A DNA stretch of 64,000 bases, from the NCBI RefSeq assembly GCF_015390235.1, contig NZ_VUOH01000003.1, forward strand, positions 248,001-312,000, in the 5' to 3' direction. Source of the stretch: Quadrisphaera sp. INWT6 (lineage in GTDB: Bacteria > Actinomycetota > Actinomycetes > Actinomycetales > Quadrisphaeraceae). This document shows positions 55,889-63,473 of this stretch, piece after piece. Numbering within the stretch: position 1 is the first letter of the stretch; the number at the start of each line of letters is the position of its first letter. The notes beneath the pieces are model-generated. The model ran no database searches. It was not told the DNA's origin and saw only the letters and a program-made list of their open reading frames with translations. The position numbers and the translations under genes were made by a program.

Positions 55889-57510
55889 GCGCCGGTGGTG
55901 GGCCGCTGCGCTGGGCCGTCGTCGTCCCCACCGTCGGGCGTCCCAGCCTGCAGCGGCTCCTCGACACCCTCGCCGCCCAGACCGGCCCGGACCCGGTGGC
56001 GGTGGTCGTCGCCGACGACCGCCGCCCGGGGCGGGGCCCGCAGGACGACGCCGACCGCCTGCCCGCGCCGCTGGTGCTGACCGGCGGCGGGGCGTGCCCC
56101 GACCCGGTGGTCGTGCGCTCCGGCGGCCGCGGCCCCGCTGCCGCGCGCAACGCCGGCTGGCGGGCGCTGAGAGCGCTGGCAGCCCCGGCAGACGGGGGCG
56201 GGACCGCGACGCACGTCGACTGGGTCGCCTTCGTGGACGACGACGTCGAGCTGCCGCCCACCTGGTCCAGCGAGCTCGCGGCCGACCTCGCCGCCGCCGG
56301 CGACCGCACCGGCGGGGTGCAGGGGCGCCTGCGGGTCCCGCTGCCCGCGCACCGGCGCCCCACCGACTGGGAGCGCGGCACCGCCGGGCTCGCCGGCGCG
56401 GCCTGGGCGACCGCCGACATGGCCTACCGCGCCGAGGCCCTGGACGCCGTCGGCGGGTTCGACGAGCGCTTCCCCCGGGCCTACCGCGAGGACGCCGACA
56501 TCGCCCTGCGCGTCCAGCGCGCCGGGTGGGCCCTGGAGCGCGGCGCCCGCACCGCGGTGCACCCCGTGCGCCCCGCCGACGACTGGGTCAGCCTGCGCGT
56601 GCAGCGCGGCAACGCCGACGACGCGCTCATGGGCGCCCTGCACGGCCCCCGCTGGCGCGAGGAGGCGCAGGCCCCTCCCGGGCGGCTGCGCTGGCACCTG
56701 GCGACGACGGCGGCCGCGGCCCTCGCCGTCGCCGGCCTCCCCCGAGCGCTGCGCGGACGCCGCGGCGCCGGGGTGCTGTCAGCGGCCGGCGCCCTGGCGT
56801 GGGCCGGGCTCACCGCCGACTTCGCCCGCCGCCGCACCGCCCCCGGCCCCCGCGACGCCGCCGAGGTGCGCCGCATGGTGCTGACGTCGGCGGCCATCCC
56901 CCTGGCCGCGGTGTGGCACCGCGCCCGCGGCACCTGGCGCTGGCGCACCGGGGCCCAGCCGTGGCCCGGGCCCGCGGGCGGCCCGCTGCGCGCCGTCCTC
57001 TTCGACCGCGACGGCACGCTCGTGCACGACGTCCCCTACAACGGCGACCCGGCGCAGGTGCGGCTCGTCGACGGGGCCGCGGGGGCGCTCGCCCGCGTGC
57101 GCGCCGCGGGGCTCGCGACCGGCGTCGTCACCAACCAGTCGGGCATCGCCCGCGGGATCATCACGCGCGCCCAGGCCGACGCCACCACCGCCGAGGCGGT
57201 CCGGCAGGTGGGCGGGGTCGACGTCGTCCAGAGCTGCCCGCACGCGCCCGGCGACGGCTGCCCGTGCCGCAAGCCCGCCCCGGGCATGGTGCTGGCCGCC
57301 GCGGTGCGCCTCGGCCTCGCCCCGCGCCAGGTGGCGGTCGTCGGCGACATCGGCGCGGACGTCGGCGCGGCCCGCGCGGCCGGTGCCCGGGGCGTGCTCG
57401 TGCCGACCGCGACCACCCGCCCCGAGGAGGTCGAGGCAGCCCGCGCGGCGGGTGACCTGGCCCCCGACCTGAGCGGCGCGCTCGACCTGCTGCTGGGATC
57501 GCGGTCATGA
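55885..57510 (+). CDS. Fusion: GT2 glycosyltransferase + HAD-IIIA phosphatase (GmhB-like)
   Basis: A 541-residue two-domain protein. Residues 1 to about 250 are GT2 (GT-A): RWAVVVPTVGRPSLQRLLDTL, VAFVDDDVELP (DXD-type metal site near 116), DAVGGFDERFPRAYREDADIALR. A segment with a few hydrophobic stretches (about 265-350) may touch the membrane. Residues about 368-541 are a HAD phosphatase: AVLFDRDGTLVHD, VTNQSGIARG, and the zinc loop SCPHAPGDGCPCRKPAPGM, the mark of D,D-heptose 1,7-bisphosphate phosphatase (GmhB). It would supply heptose 1-phosphate and transfer a sugar. GTG start overlapping the carbamoyltransferase stop; ATGA overlap with GT9. Confidence 0.92.
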   Translation: MSAGGGPLRWAVVVPTVGRPSLQRLLDTLAAQTGPDPVAVVVADDRRPGRGPQDDADRLPAPLVLTGGGACPDPVVVRSGGRGPAAARNAGWRALRALAAPADGGGTATHVDWVAFVDDDVELPPTWSSELAADLAAAGDRTGGVQGRLRVPLPAHRRPTDWERGTAGLAGAAWATADMAYRAEALDAVGGFDERFPRAYREDADIALRVQRAGWALERGARTAVHPVRPADDWVSLRVQRGNADDALMGALHGPRWREEAQAPPGRLRWHLATTAAAALAVAGLPRALRGRRGAGVLSAAGALAWAGLTADFARRRTAPGPRDAAEVRRMVLTSAAIPLAAVWHRARGTWRWRTGAQPWPGPAGGPLRAVLFDRDGTLVHDVPYNGDPAQVRLVDGAAGALARVRAAGLATGVVTNQSGIARGIITRAQADATTAEAVRQVGGVDVVQSCPHAPGDGCPCRKPAPGMVLAAAVRLGLAPRQVAVVGDIGADVGAARAAGARGVLVPTATTRPEEVEAARAAGDLAPDLSGALDLLLGSRS

Positions 57511-58727
57511 CCACCGCTCCCGCCGCAGCCACCGACCCGAACGGCGACCCGCGACGGGTCCTCGCCGTCCGCCTCGACAGCGACGGCGACGTCCTCATGA
57601 ACGGCCCCGCCGTCGCGGCGCTGCGCACCGGCCCGGGTGGCGGGCGCGCCGAGCGGGTCGACCTGCTGGCCTCCCGCGGGGGCGCCGCCGCCGGGCGGCT
57701 GCTGCCGGAGGTCGACGAGGTGCTCGTCGCCGACGTCCCCTGGGCCGGGTACCACCCGCCCGCGCCCGACGCGGAGCGGCTGAGCGCCCTCGTCGAGCTG
57801 CTGCGCGAGCGGCACTACGACGAGGTCGTCGTCTTCACCTCCTTCCACCAGAGCCCCCTGCCGATGGCGGTCGTCGCGCGGCTCGCGGGCGTCCCCCGCG
57901 TGGTCGGCGCCAGCGAGGACTACCCCGGCTCGCTCCTCGACCTGCGCCACCGCCGCGTGGGCGACCCCGACGGCACGGGGGGCCAGCACGAGGCCGTCGC
58001 CAGCCTCGGGCTCGTCGCGGCGACCGGGCGGGCCGTGCCCGCCGACCCGCGCCTGGCCCTGCGCCGCCCGCTGCCCGCGCTCCCCGACGACCTCGCCGTC
58101 GAGCTCGGCGACGACCTGGGCGCAGGTCGCTGCGTGGTGCTGCACCCCGGCGCCTCCGTTCCGGCCCGCGCCCCGCAGCCGCGCGTCGCCGCTGCCGCGG
58201 GAGCGGCCCTCGCGGCGGCCGGGTGGCGCGTGGTGGTCACCGGCGGTCCCGGCGAGCGCGACCTGACCGCCGAGGTGGCCGCTGCGGCCGGTGGCGCTGC
58301 CGCGGGCGTCGTCGACGCCGGCGGCCGCACCGACCTCGCCCAGCTCGCGGCGCTGCTCGACGCCGCCGCCGTGGTGGTGGTCGGCAACACCGGTCCCGCC
58401 CACCTCGCCGCTGCCGTGGGCACCCCCGTGGCCAGCCTGTTCTCGGCCGTGATGCCGCTGGAGCGCTGGGCGCCGTTCGGCGTGCCGGTGGCGGTGCTGG
58501 GCGACCTGTCCGCCCCGTGCGCCCTGAGCCGCGCCCAGGTCTGCCCCGTCGCGGGGCACCCCTGCCTGGAGGTGGCCCCGCAGGACGTCGTCGACGCCGT
58601 CGGCGAGCTCGCCGCCGGGCGCGTCGAGGTGCACCCGCCCCTGGCCCAGCGCACCCCGACCCTCCCGGGCGCCGCTGCCGGTCGGGGCGCTGCGGGCGGT
58701 CCCGCCGGCGCCGAGCAGGCGCTGTGA
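57507..58727 (+). CDS. Glycosyltransferase family 9 (heptosyltransferase-like)
   Basis: A 406-residue GT-B enzyme of GT9, the family of ADP-heptose:LPS heptosyltransferases. It has VLAVRLDSDGDVLMNGPAVAAL (N-terminal domain), VVLHPGASVPARAP, VVVTGGPGERDLT and VVVGNTGPAHLAAAVGTPVASLFS. In a Gram-positive there is no LPS, so the acceptor is likely a wall or secondary glycan, or a glycolipid. It is encoded between the GmhB-like fusion and further glycosyltransferases. Confidence 0.92.
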   Translation: MTTAPAAATDPNGDPRRVLAVRLDSDGDVLMNGPAVAALRTGPGGGRAERVDLLASRGGAAAGRLLPEVDEVLVADVPWAGYHPPAPDAERLSALVELLRERHYDEVVVFTSFHQSPLPMAVVARLAGVPRVVGASEDYPGSLLDLRHRRVGDPDGTGGQHEAVASLGLVAATGRAVPADPRLALRRPLPALPDDLAVELGDDLGAGRCVVLHPGASVPARAPQPRVAAAAGAALAAAGWRVVVTGGPGERDLTAEVAAAAGGAAAGVVDAGGRTDLAQLAALLDAAAVVVVGNTGPAHLAAAVGTPVASLFSAVMPLERWAPFGVPVAVLGDLSAPCALSRAQVCPVAGHPCLEVAPQDVVDAVGELAAGRVEVHPPLAQRTPTLPGAAAGRGAAGGPAGAEQAL

Positions 58728-59719
58728 AGGTCCTCAGCTGGCACGTCCACGGCTCGTGGACCACGGGGTTCGTGCAGGGCCGCCACGAGCACGTGCTGCC
58801 GGTCGTGCCCGACCGCGGCCCCGACGGCCGCGGGCGCGCCCGCACCTGGGACTGGCCCGCCACCGCGCGAGAGGTCCCGCCGGAGGCCCTGGCGGCTGAG
58901 CGGCCCGACGTCGTCGTGCTGCAGCGGCCCCACGAGGCCGAGCTGCTGCACCGGTGGACGGGCCTGCGGGCGGGCGTCGACGTGCCCGCCGTGTACGTGG
59001 AGCACAACACCCCCGCCGGGCACGCCGTCAGCACCCGGCACCCGCTCGCCGACGGCGTGGGCGGCGCCTCCGGGTCGGCGCGGGTGCCGGTCGTCCACGT
59101 CACGCCGTTCAACGCCCTCGTGTGGGACTGCGGCGACGCGCCCGTGCGGGTGGTCGAGCACGGCGTCCTCGACCCGGGCCACCTCTGGACCGGGGAGCGC
59201 GAGAGCCTCGCGGTGCTGGTCAACGAGCCGGTCCGGCGCTGGCGGGTGGCCGGCACCGACGTCGTCGTCGACCTGGCGCGCGAGCTCCCCGTCGACGTCT
59301 ACGGCATGGGGATGGCGGCGCTCGAGGAGGCGGCGCCGCACCTCGCCGGGCGCACCCACGAGGACCTCCCGCAGGCGCGGGTGCACGCCGAGCTGGCCCG
59401 CCACCGCGCGTACCTGCACCCGTTCCGCTGGACCAGCCTCGGGCTGGCGCTGGTGGAGGCGATGACGCTGGGGGCGCCCGTGCTGGCGCTCGCCACGACG
59501 GCGGCGCCCGAGGCGGTGCCGTCCGCGGCCGGGGTCGTCAGCAGCGACCCCGCCGTGCTGGCCGCGGCGGCCCGCCGCTGGCTGGCCGACCCGGCGGAGG
59601 CCGCCGAGCGCGGCGCCGCCGCCCGGGAGCACGCGCTGGGCCGGTTCGGCCTGGCGCGGTTCCTCTCCGACTGGGACGACGTGCTCCACGACGCCGTCGC
59701 GGGTCGCAGCACCACCTGA
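58724..59719 (+). CDS. Glycosyltransferase (GT4-like)
   Basis: A 331-residue GT-B-type enzyme: MKVLSWHVHGSWTTGFVQG at the N-terminus, PAVYVEHNTPAGHAV, VHVTPFNALVWDCG, and the C-terminal donor site RAYLHPFRWTSLGLALVEAMTLGAPVLALATTAAPEAV. It starts with a GTG overlapping the GT9 stop. The donor and acceptor are unknown; probable role is adding another sugar to the heptose-containing glycan. Confidence 0.88.
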   Translation: MKVLSWHVHGSWTTGFVQGRHEHVLPVVPDRGPDGRGRARTWDWPATAREVPPEALAAERPDVVVLQRPHEAELLHRWTGLRAGVDVPAVYVEHNTPAGHAVSTRHPLADGVGGASGSARVPVVHVTPFNALVWDCGDAPVRVVEHGVLDPGHLWTGERESLAVLVNEPVRRWRVAGTDVVVDLARELPVDVYGMGMAALEEAAPHLAGRTHEDLPQARVHAELARHRAYLHPFRWTSLGLALVEAMTLGAPVLALATTAAPEAVPSAAGVVSSDPAVLAAAARRWLADPAEAAERGAAAREHALGRFGLARFLSDWDDVLHDAVAGRSTT

Positions 59720-59730
59720 GCCACCAGCAG

Positions 59731-59780
59731 CAGCACCACCCGCACCACCACCCGCACCACCACCCGCATCACCACCCGCG
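59731..59780. repeat. 12-bp tandem repeat between glycosyltransferase genes
   Basis: About four copies of a 12-bp unit (CACCCGCACCAC, the last with CATCAC) lie in the 125-bp gap between two glycosyltransferase genes. This is the only real gap inside the operon. Confidence 0.6.
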
Positions 59781-59844
59781 GCGTCCCGGCGCCGCGGAGG
59801 GGGTCCAGCAGCGGCCCTCCACGCACCACGCGAGGAGCACGGCC

Positions 59845-61140
59845 ATGAGGATCGCCATGGTCTCGGAGCACGCCAGCCCCCTGGCGGTGCTGGGCGGCGT
59901 CGACGCCGGCGGGCAGAACGTGCACGTGGCCGCGCTGTCGTGCGCCCTGGCCGCCCGCGGCCACCGCGTCGAGGTCTACACGCGGCGCGACGACCCGGCG
60001 CTGCCCGACCGGGTGCGGATGGCACCCGGCGTCGAGGTGGTGCACGTGCCCGCCGGTCCCGCCCGCCACGTGGCCAAGGACGAGCTGCTCCCGTGGATGC
60101 CGGCCTTCGCCGCCTGGCTGCAGCGCGCCTGGTCGGGCACCCGGCCCGGCGACCGGCCCGACAGCCGGCCCGAGGTGGTCCACGCGCACTTCTGGATGTC
60201 GGGGGTCGCGGCGCTGGAGGCCTGCCGGGCGACGGGGCTGCCCCTGGTGCAGACGTTCCACGCCCTGGGCTCGGTGAAGCGCCGCCACCAGGGCGACCAC
60301 GACACCTCCCCCGAGGAGCGGGTGGCCCTGGAGGCGCAGCTGGCGCGGGAGGCCGACCTCGTCATCGCCACCTGCAGCGACGAGGTGGCCGAGCTGCGCG
60401 ACCTGGTCCCGGCGGCGGCGCTGCGGACGGGGTCGGCCGGCGCGGGAGCGGCGCCGGTGCGCGTGGTGCCCTGCGGCGTCGACACCGACAGGTTCACGCC
60501 GTCCGGTCCCGCGCTCGAGCGCGGCGAGCACCACCGGCTGGTGAGCGTGGGCCGCCTCGTGGAGCGCAAGGGCGTCGACGCCGCGGTCCGCGCCCTGCGG
60601 GTGCTGCCCGACGCCGAGCTGCTCGTGGTCGGCGGCCCGCCGGTCGCCGCGCTGCCCCGCGACCCCGAGGCGGTGCGCCTGGTGGGCCTCGCGGAAGACC
60701 TGGGCGTCGCCGACCGGGTGCGCCTGCTGGGCCGCGTGGACCAGCCCGACCTGCCCCGGGTGCTCCGCTCGGCCGACGTCGTCGTCGCCACGCCCTGGTA
60801 CGAGCCGTTCGGCATCGCGCCGCTCGAGGCGATGGCCTGCGGGCGCCCCGTGGTGGGCACCGCGGTGGGTGGCCTGCTCGACACGGTGGACGACGGCACG
60901 ACCGGCTCCCTCGTGCCCCCGCGCGACCCGGGGGCCCTCGCGGCTGCGGTCCGGCCGCTCCTGGACGACACTGCCCTGCGGGAGCGCTGGGGACGCGCCG
61001 GCAGGCGCCGGGCCGTCGCGCGCTACAGCTGGAAGAGGGTCGCCGCCGCCACCGAGGACGCGTACGTCCAGGTGGTGGAGGGGGCTCGGGGGTCGGCCGC
61101 ACGGATGGCCCTCGACGAGCGGACGGAGACCGCGTCATGA
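59845..61140 (+). CDS. Glycosyltransferase family 4
   Basis: A 431-residue GT4 enzyme. MRIAMVSEHASPLAVLGGVDAGGQNVHVAALSCALAARGH is close to the MshA/sucrose-phosphate-synthase pattern. VVHAHFWMSGVAALEA, VPCGVDTDRFTPSG, LVSVGRLVERKGVDAAVRAL and the donor motif YEPFGIAPLEAMACGRPVVGTAVGGLLDTV follow. The ATG at 59845 has GAGGAG 7 bases upstream, a fresh ribosome entry within the operon. It overlaps the GmhA-HldE fusion by ATGA. Confidence 0.93.
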   Translation: MRIAMVSEHASPLAVLGGVDAGGQNVHVAALSCALAARGHRVEVYTRRDDPALPDRVRMAPGVEVVHVPAGPARHVAKDELLPWMPAFAAWLQRAWSGTRPGDRPDSRPEVVHAHFWMSGVAALEACRATGLPLVQTFHALGSVKRRHQGDHDTSPEERVALEAQLAREADLVIATCSDEVAELRDLVPAAALRTGSAGAGAAPVRVVPCGVDTDRFTPSGPALERGEHHRLVSVGRLVERKGVDAAVRALRVLPDAELLVVGGPPVAALPRDPEAVRLVGLAEDLGVADRVRLLGRVDQPDLPRVLRSADVVVATPWYEPFGIAPLEAMACGRPVVGTAVGGLLDTVDDGTTGSLVPPRDPGALAAAVRPLLDDTALRERWGRAGRRRAVARYSWKRVAAATEDAYVQVVEGARGSAARMALDERTETAS

Positions 61141-63473
61141 GCGACACCACCGGGTCCACCTCAGGGCCCACCCCACAGCCCACCCCACAGCCCGCCCCCA
61201 CCAGCTCCTCGGGCGGCCCCGCCGCCGGGTGGCTCGCCCGCCACGCGGGAGAGGTCGCCGGCACGGTCTCGGGCCTGCTGCACGACGCCGCCGTCCTCGA
61301 CGCGTGGGGGGCGCACCTCGCCGCCGTGCTCGGCGGCGGGGGCCGCCTGCTGGCCGCGGGCAACGGGGGCAGCGCCGCCGAGGCCCAGCACCTCACCGCC
61401 GAGCTGGTCGGCAGGTTCGTCGGCGAGCGCCGGCCGCTGTCGGCGATCGCGCTGCACGCGGAGACCTCCAGCACCACCGCCATCTCCAACGACTACGGCG
61501 CCGACGAGGTCTTCGCGCGCCAGGTCGCCGCGCACGGGCGCCCCGGCGACGTGCTGCTGCTGCTGTCGACGTCGGGCCGCAGCACCAACCTGGTGCGGGC
61601 CGCCGAGCGCGGCCGCGAGCACGGCCTGCGCGTCTGGGCGATGACCGGCCCCGGTGACAGCCCCCTCTCCACGGCCTGCGACGAGGCGCTGCGCGTCGGG
61701 GCCCCCACCCCGGTCGGGCGCCCCTCGACGTCCGCGGTGCAGGAGGGCCACCTGGTCGCGGTGCACGCGCTGTGCGCGGCCGTCGACGCCCACCTGCTCG
61801 GCCGGGTCGAGCAGGTCGCGCCGCCCGTCGCCGCGGAGCAGCCGACCGGGGCGACGCCGGTCCGCGCCGCCTCCCCCGCGCCGGCCTCCCCCGAGCCCGC
61901 GGTCGCAGCTCCCGGCCCGGTGGCGGTGCGCCCGGCAGCAGCAGCGGGTCGCCGCCGCCGCGTCGTCGTCGTGGGTGACGCGATGCTCGACCGCGACCTC
62001 GCCGGGCGCTCCGAGCGCCTCGCCCCCGACGCCCCGGTGCCGGTGGTCGACCTGCAGACCACCACCGAGAGCCCCGGCGGCGCGGGCCTGACCGCGCTGC
62101 TCGTGGCCGAGGGGTCCGCGGGCGCGCGCCCCGGCACCGCCCCGGCCGACGTCGTGCTCGTCGCCCCCCTGGCCGACGACGACGCCGGCCGCCGCCTGCG
62201 CGCGTCCCTGGAGCAGGCGGCCTCCCCCGTCGCCGTCGTCGCCCTGGGCCACCGCGGCGGCACCCGCACCAAGACCCGCGTCCGCGTCGCGGGACAGGCC
62301 CTGCTGCGCCTCGACGACGGCGGCCCCGGCGCCCCCGAGCCCCTCGACGCCGCCGCCCGCGAGCGCCTGGACGAGGTGCTCGCCAGCGCCGACGTGGTGC
62401 TCGTCAGCGACTACGGCGCCGGCACCACGAGCGACCCGTCCGTGCGGGCGGCGCTGGCGACCGCGGCCCGGCGCGTGCCCGTGGTGTGGGACCCGCACCC
62501 CCGAGGCGGTGCGCCCGTCGCCGGCTGCGCGCTGGTGACCCCGAACCTCGCCGAGGCGCGCGGCGCCGGCGGCCCGGGCCGCGCCGACGACCTCGCCGGG
62601 GCGCTGGCCCGCGGCTGGCAGGTGCGCGGGGTCTGCGTGACCACCGGCGCCGACGGCGCGTGGCTCGGCACCGACGGCGGCGACCCGCTCTTCGTGCCCG
62701 CGCCCGCGGTCTCCGGGGGCGACCCGTGCGGAGCCGGGGACCGGTTCGCCGCCTCGGCGGCGCTGGCCCTCGCCGGCGGCGCGGTGCTGTCCGAGGCCGT
62801 GGTCCGCGCCGTCGGCGACGCCTCGGCGTGGGTGGCGGCCGGCGGTGCCGGCGGCTGGCGCGAGGCGCAGGCCGCGGCGGCCCCTCCGGTGGCGCTCGTG
62901 CTGCCCGGCCAGCTGCCCGGCCAGCTGCCCGGTGAGTCGTCCGGTGCGGCGACCGGGGCCCGTGAGCCCCACGAGGCGGAGACCGGTGAGCAGGTGCTCG
63001 CCCGGGTGCGCGCCGCGGGCGGCACCGTGGTCGCCACCGGCGGCTGCTTCGACGTGCTGCACGCCGGGCACGTCGCCTGCCTGCAGGCCGCCCGGCGCCT
63101 GGGCGACGCGCTCGTCGTCCTGCTCAACTCCGACGGCTCGGTGAGGCGGCTGAAGGGCCCGCAGCGCCCCGTCAACGACGAGCTCGACCGCGCCCGGGTG
63201 CTCGCCGCCCTCGACTGCGTCGACGCCGTCGTCGTCTTCGACGAGGACGACCCGCGCGCGGCCCTCGCCGACCTGCGCCCCGACGTGTGGGCCAAGGGCG
63301 GCGACTACGGCGCCGCGGAGCTCCCCGAGGCGCCGCTCGTGCGCAGCTGGGGCGGCCGCGTGGTGCTGCTCCCCTACCTCGACGGTCGCTCGACCACGTC
63401 GATCCTCGCCCGCGGTGCAGCCCCTGCCGCGACCCCCGGGGGTGGCGCCCCGGAGCACCAGGAGGCCCTGTGA
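61137..63473 (+). CDS. Triple fusion: GmhA-like SIS isomerase + HldE-like PfkB kinase + nucleotidyltransferase
   Basis: A 778-residue protein. Residues about 30-225: sedoheptulose-7-phosphate isomerase (SIS; AAGNGGSAAEAQHLTAELVGRF near 74, ETSSTTAISNDYGADEVFARQV, LLLSTSGRSTNLVRAA). An Ala/Pro linker follows (about 225-270). Residues 271-590: heptose 7-phosphate kinase (VVVVGDAMLDRDLAG, VLVSDYGAGTTS, DPCGAGDRFAASAAL with the catalytic Asp). A Gly-Gln-Leu-Pro linker follows. Residues 625-765: heptose 1-phosphate adenylyltransferase (GGCFDVLHAGHVACLQAA, KGPQRPVNDELDRA, WAKGGDYGAAELPE). One chain thus carries three of the steps to ADP-heptose; the phosphatase step is in the GT2-HAD fusion. E. coli has GmhA and HldE as two proteins. 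Confidence 0.93.
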   Translation: MSDTTGSTSGPTPQPTPQPAPTSSSGGPAAGWLARHAGEVAGTVSGLLHDAAVLDAWGAHLAAVLGGGGRLLAAGNGGSAAEAQHLTAELVGRFVGERRPLSAIALHAETSSTTAISNDYGADEVFARQVAAHGRPGDVLLLLSTSGRSTNLVRAAERGREHGLRVWAMTGPGDSPLSTACDEALRVGAPTPVGRPSTSAVQEGHLVAVHALCAAVDAHLLGRVEQVAPPVAAEQPTGATPVRAASPAPASPEPAVAAPGPVAVRPAAAAGRRRRVVVVGDAMLDRDLAGRSERLAPDAPVPVVDLQTTTESPGGAGLTALLVAEGSAGARPGTAPADVVLVAPLADDDAGRRLRASLEQAASPVAVVALGHRGGTRTKTRVRVAGQALLRLDDGGPGAPEPLDAAARERLDEVLASADVVLVSDYGAGTTSDPSVRAALATAARRVPVVWDPHPRGGAPVAGCALVTPNLAEARGAGGPGRADDLAGALARGWQVRGVCVTTGADGAWLGTDGGDPLFVPAPAVSGGDPCGAGDRFAASAALALAGGAVLSEAVVRAVGDASAWVAAGGAGGWREAQAAAAPPVALVLPGQLPGQLPGESSGAATGAREPHEAETGEQVLARVRAAGGTVVATGGCFDVLHAGHVACLQAARRLGDALVVLLNSDGSVRRLKGPQRPVNDELDRARVLAALDCVDAVVVFDEDDPRAALADLRPDVWAKGGDYGAAELPEAPLVRSWGGRVVLLPYLDGRSTTSILARGAAPAATPGGGAPEHQEAL

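Noticed and set aside
59720-59844. His-rich small protein from the 12-bp repeat
   Set aside because: The His/Pro repeat has no start with a ribosome site and sits between two well-defined genes; it is a simple tandem repeat.
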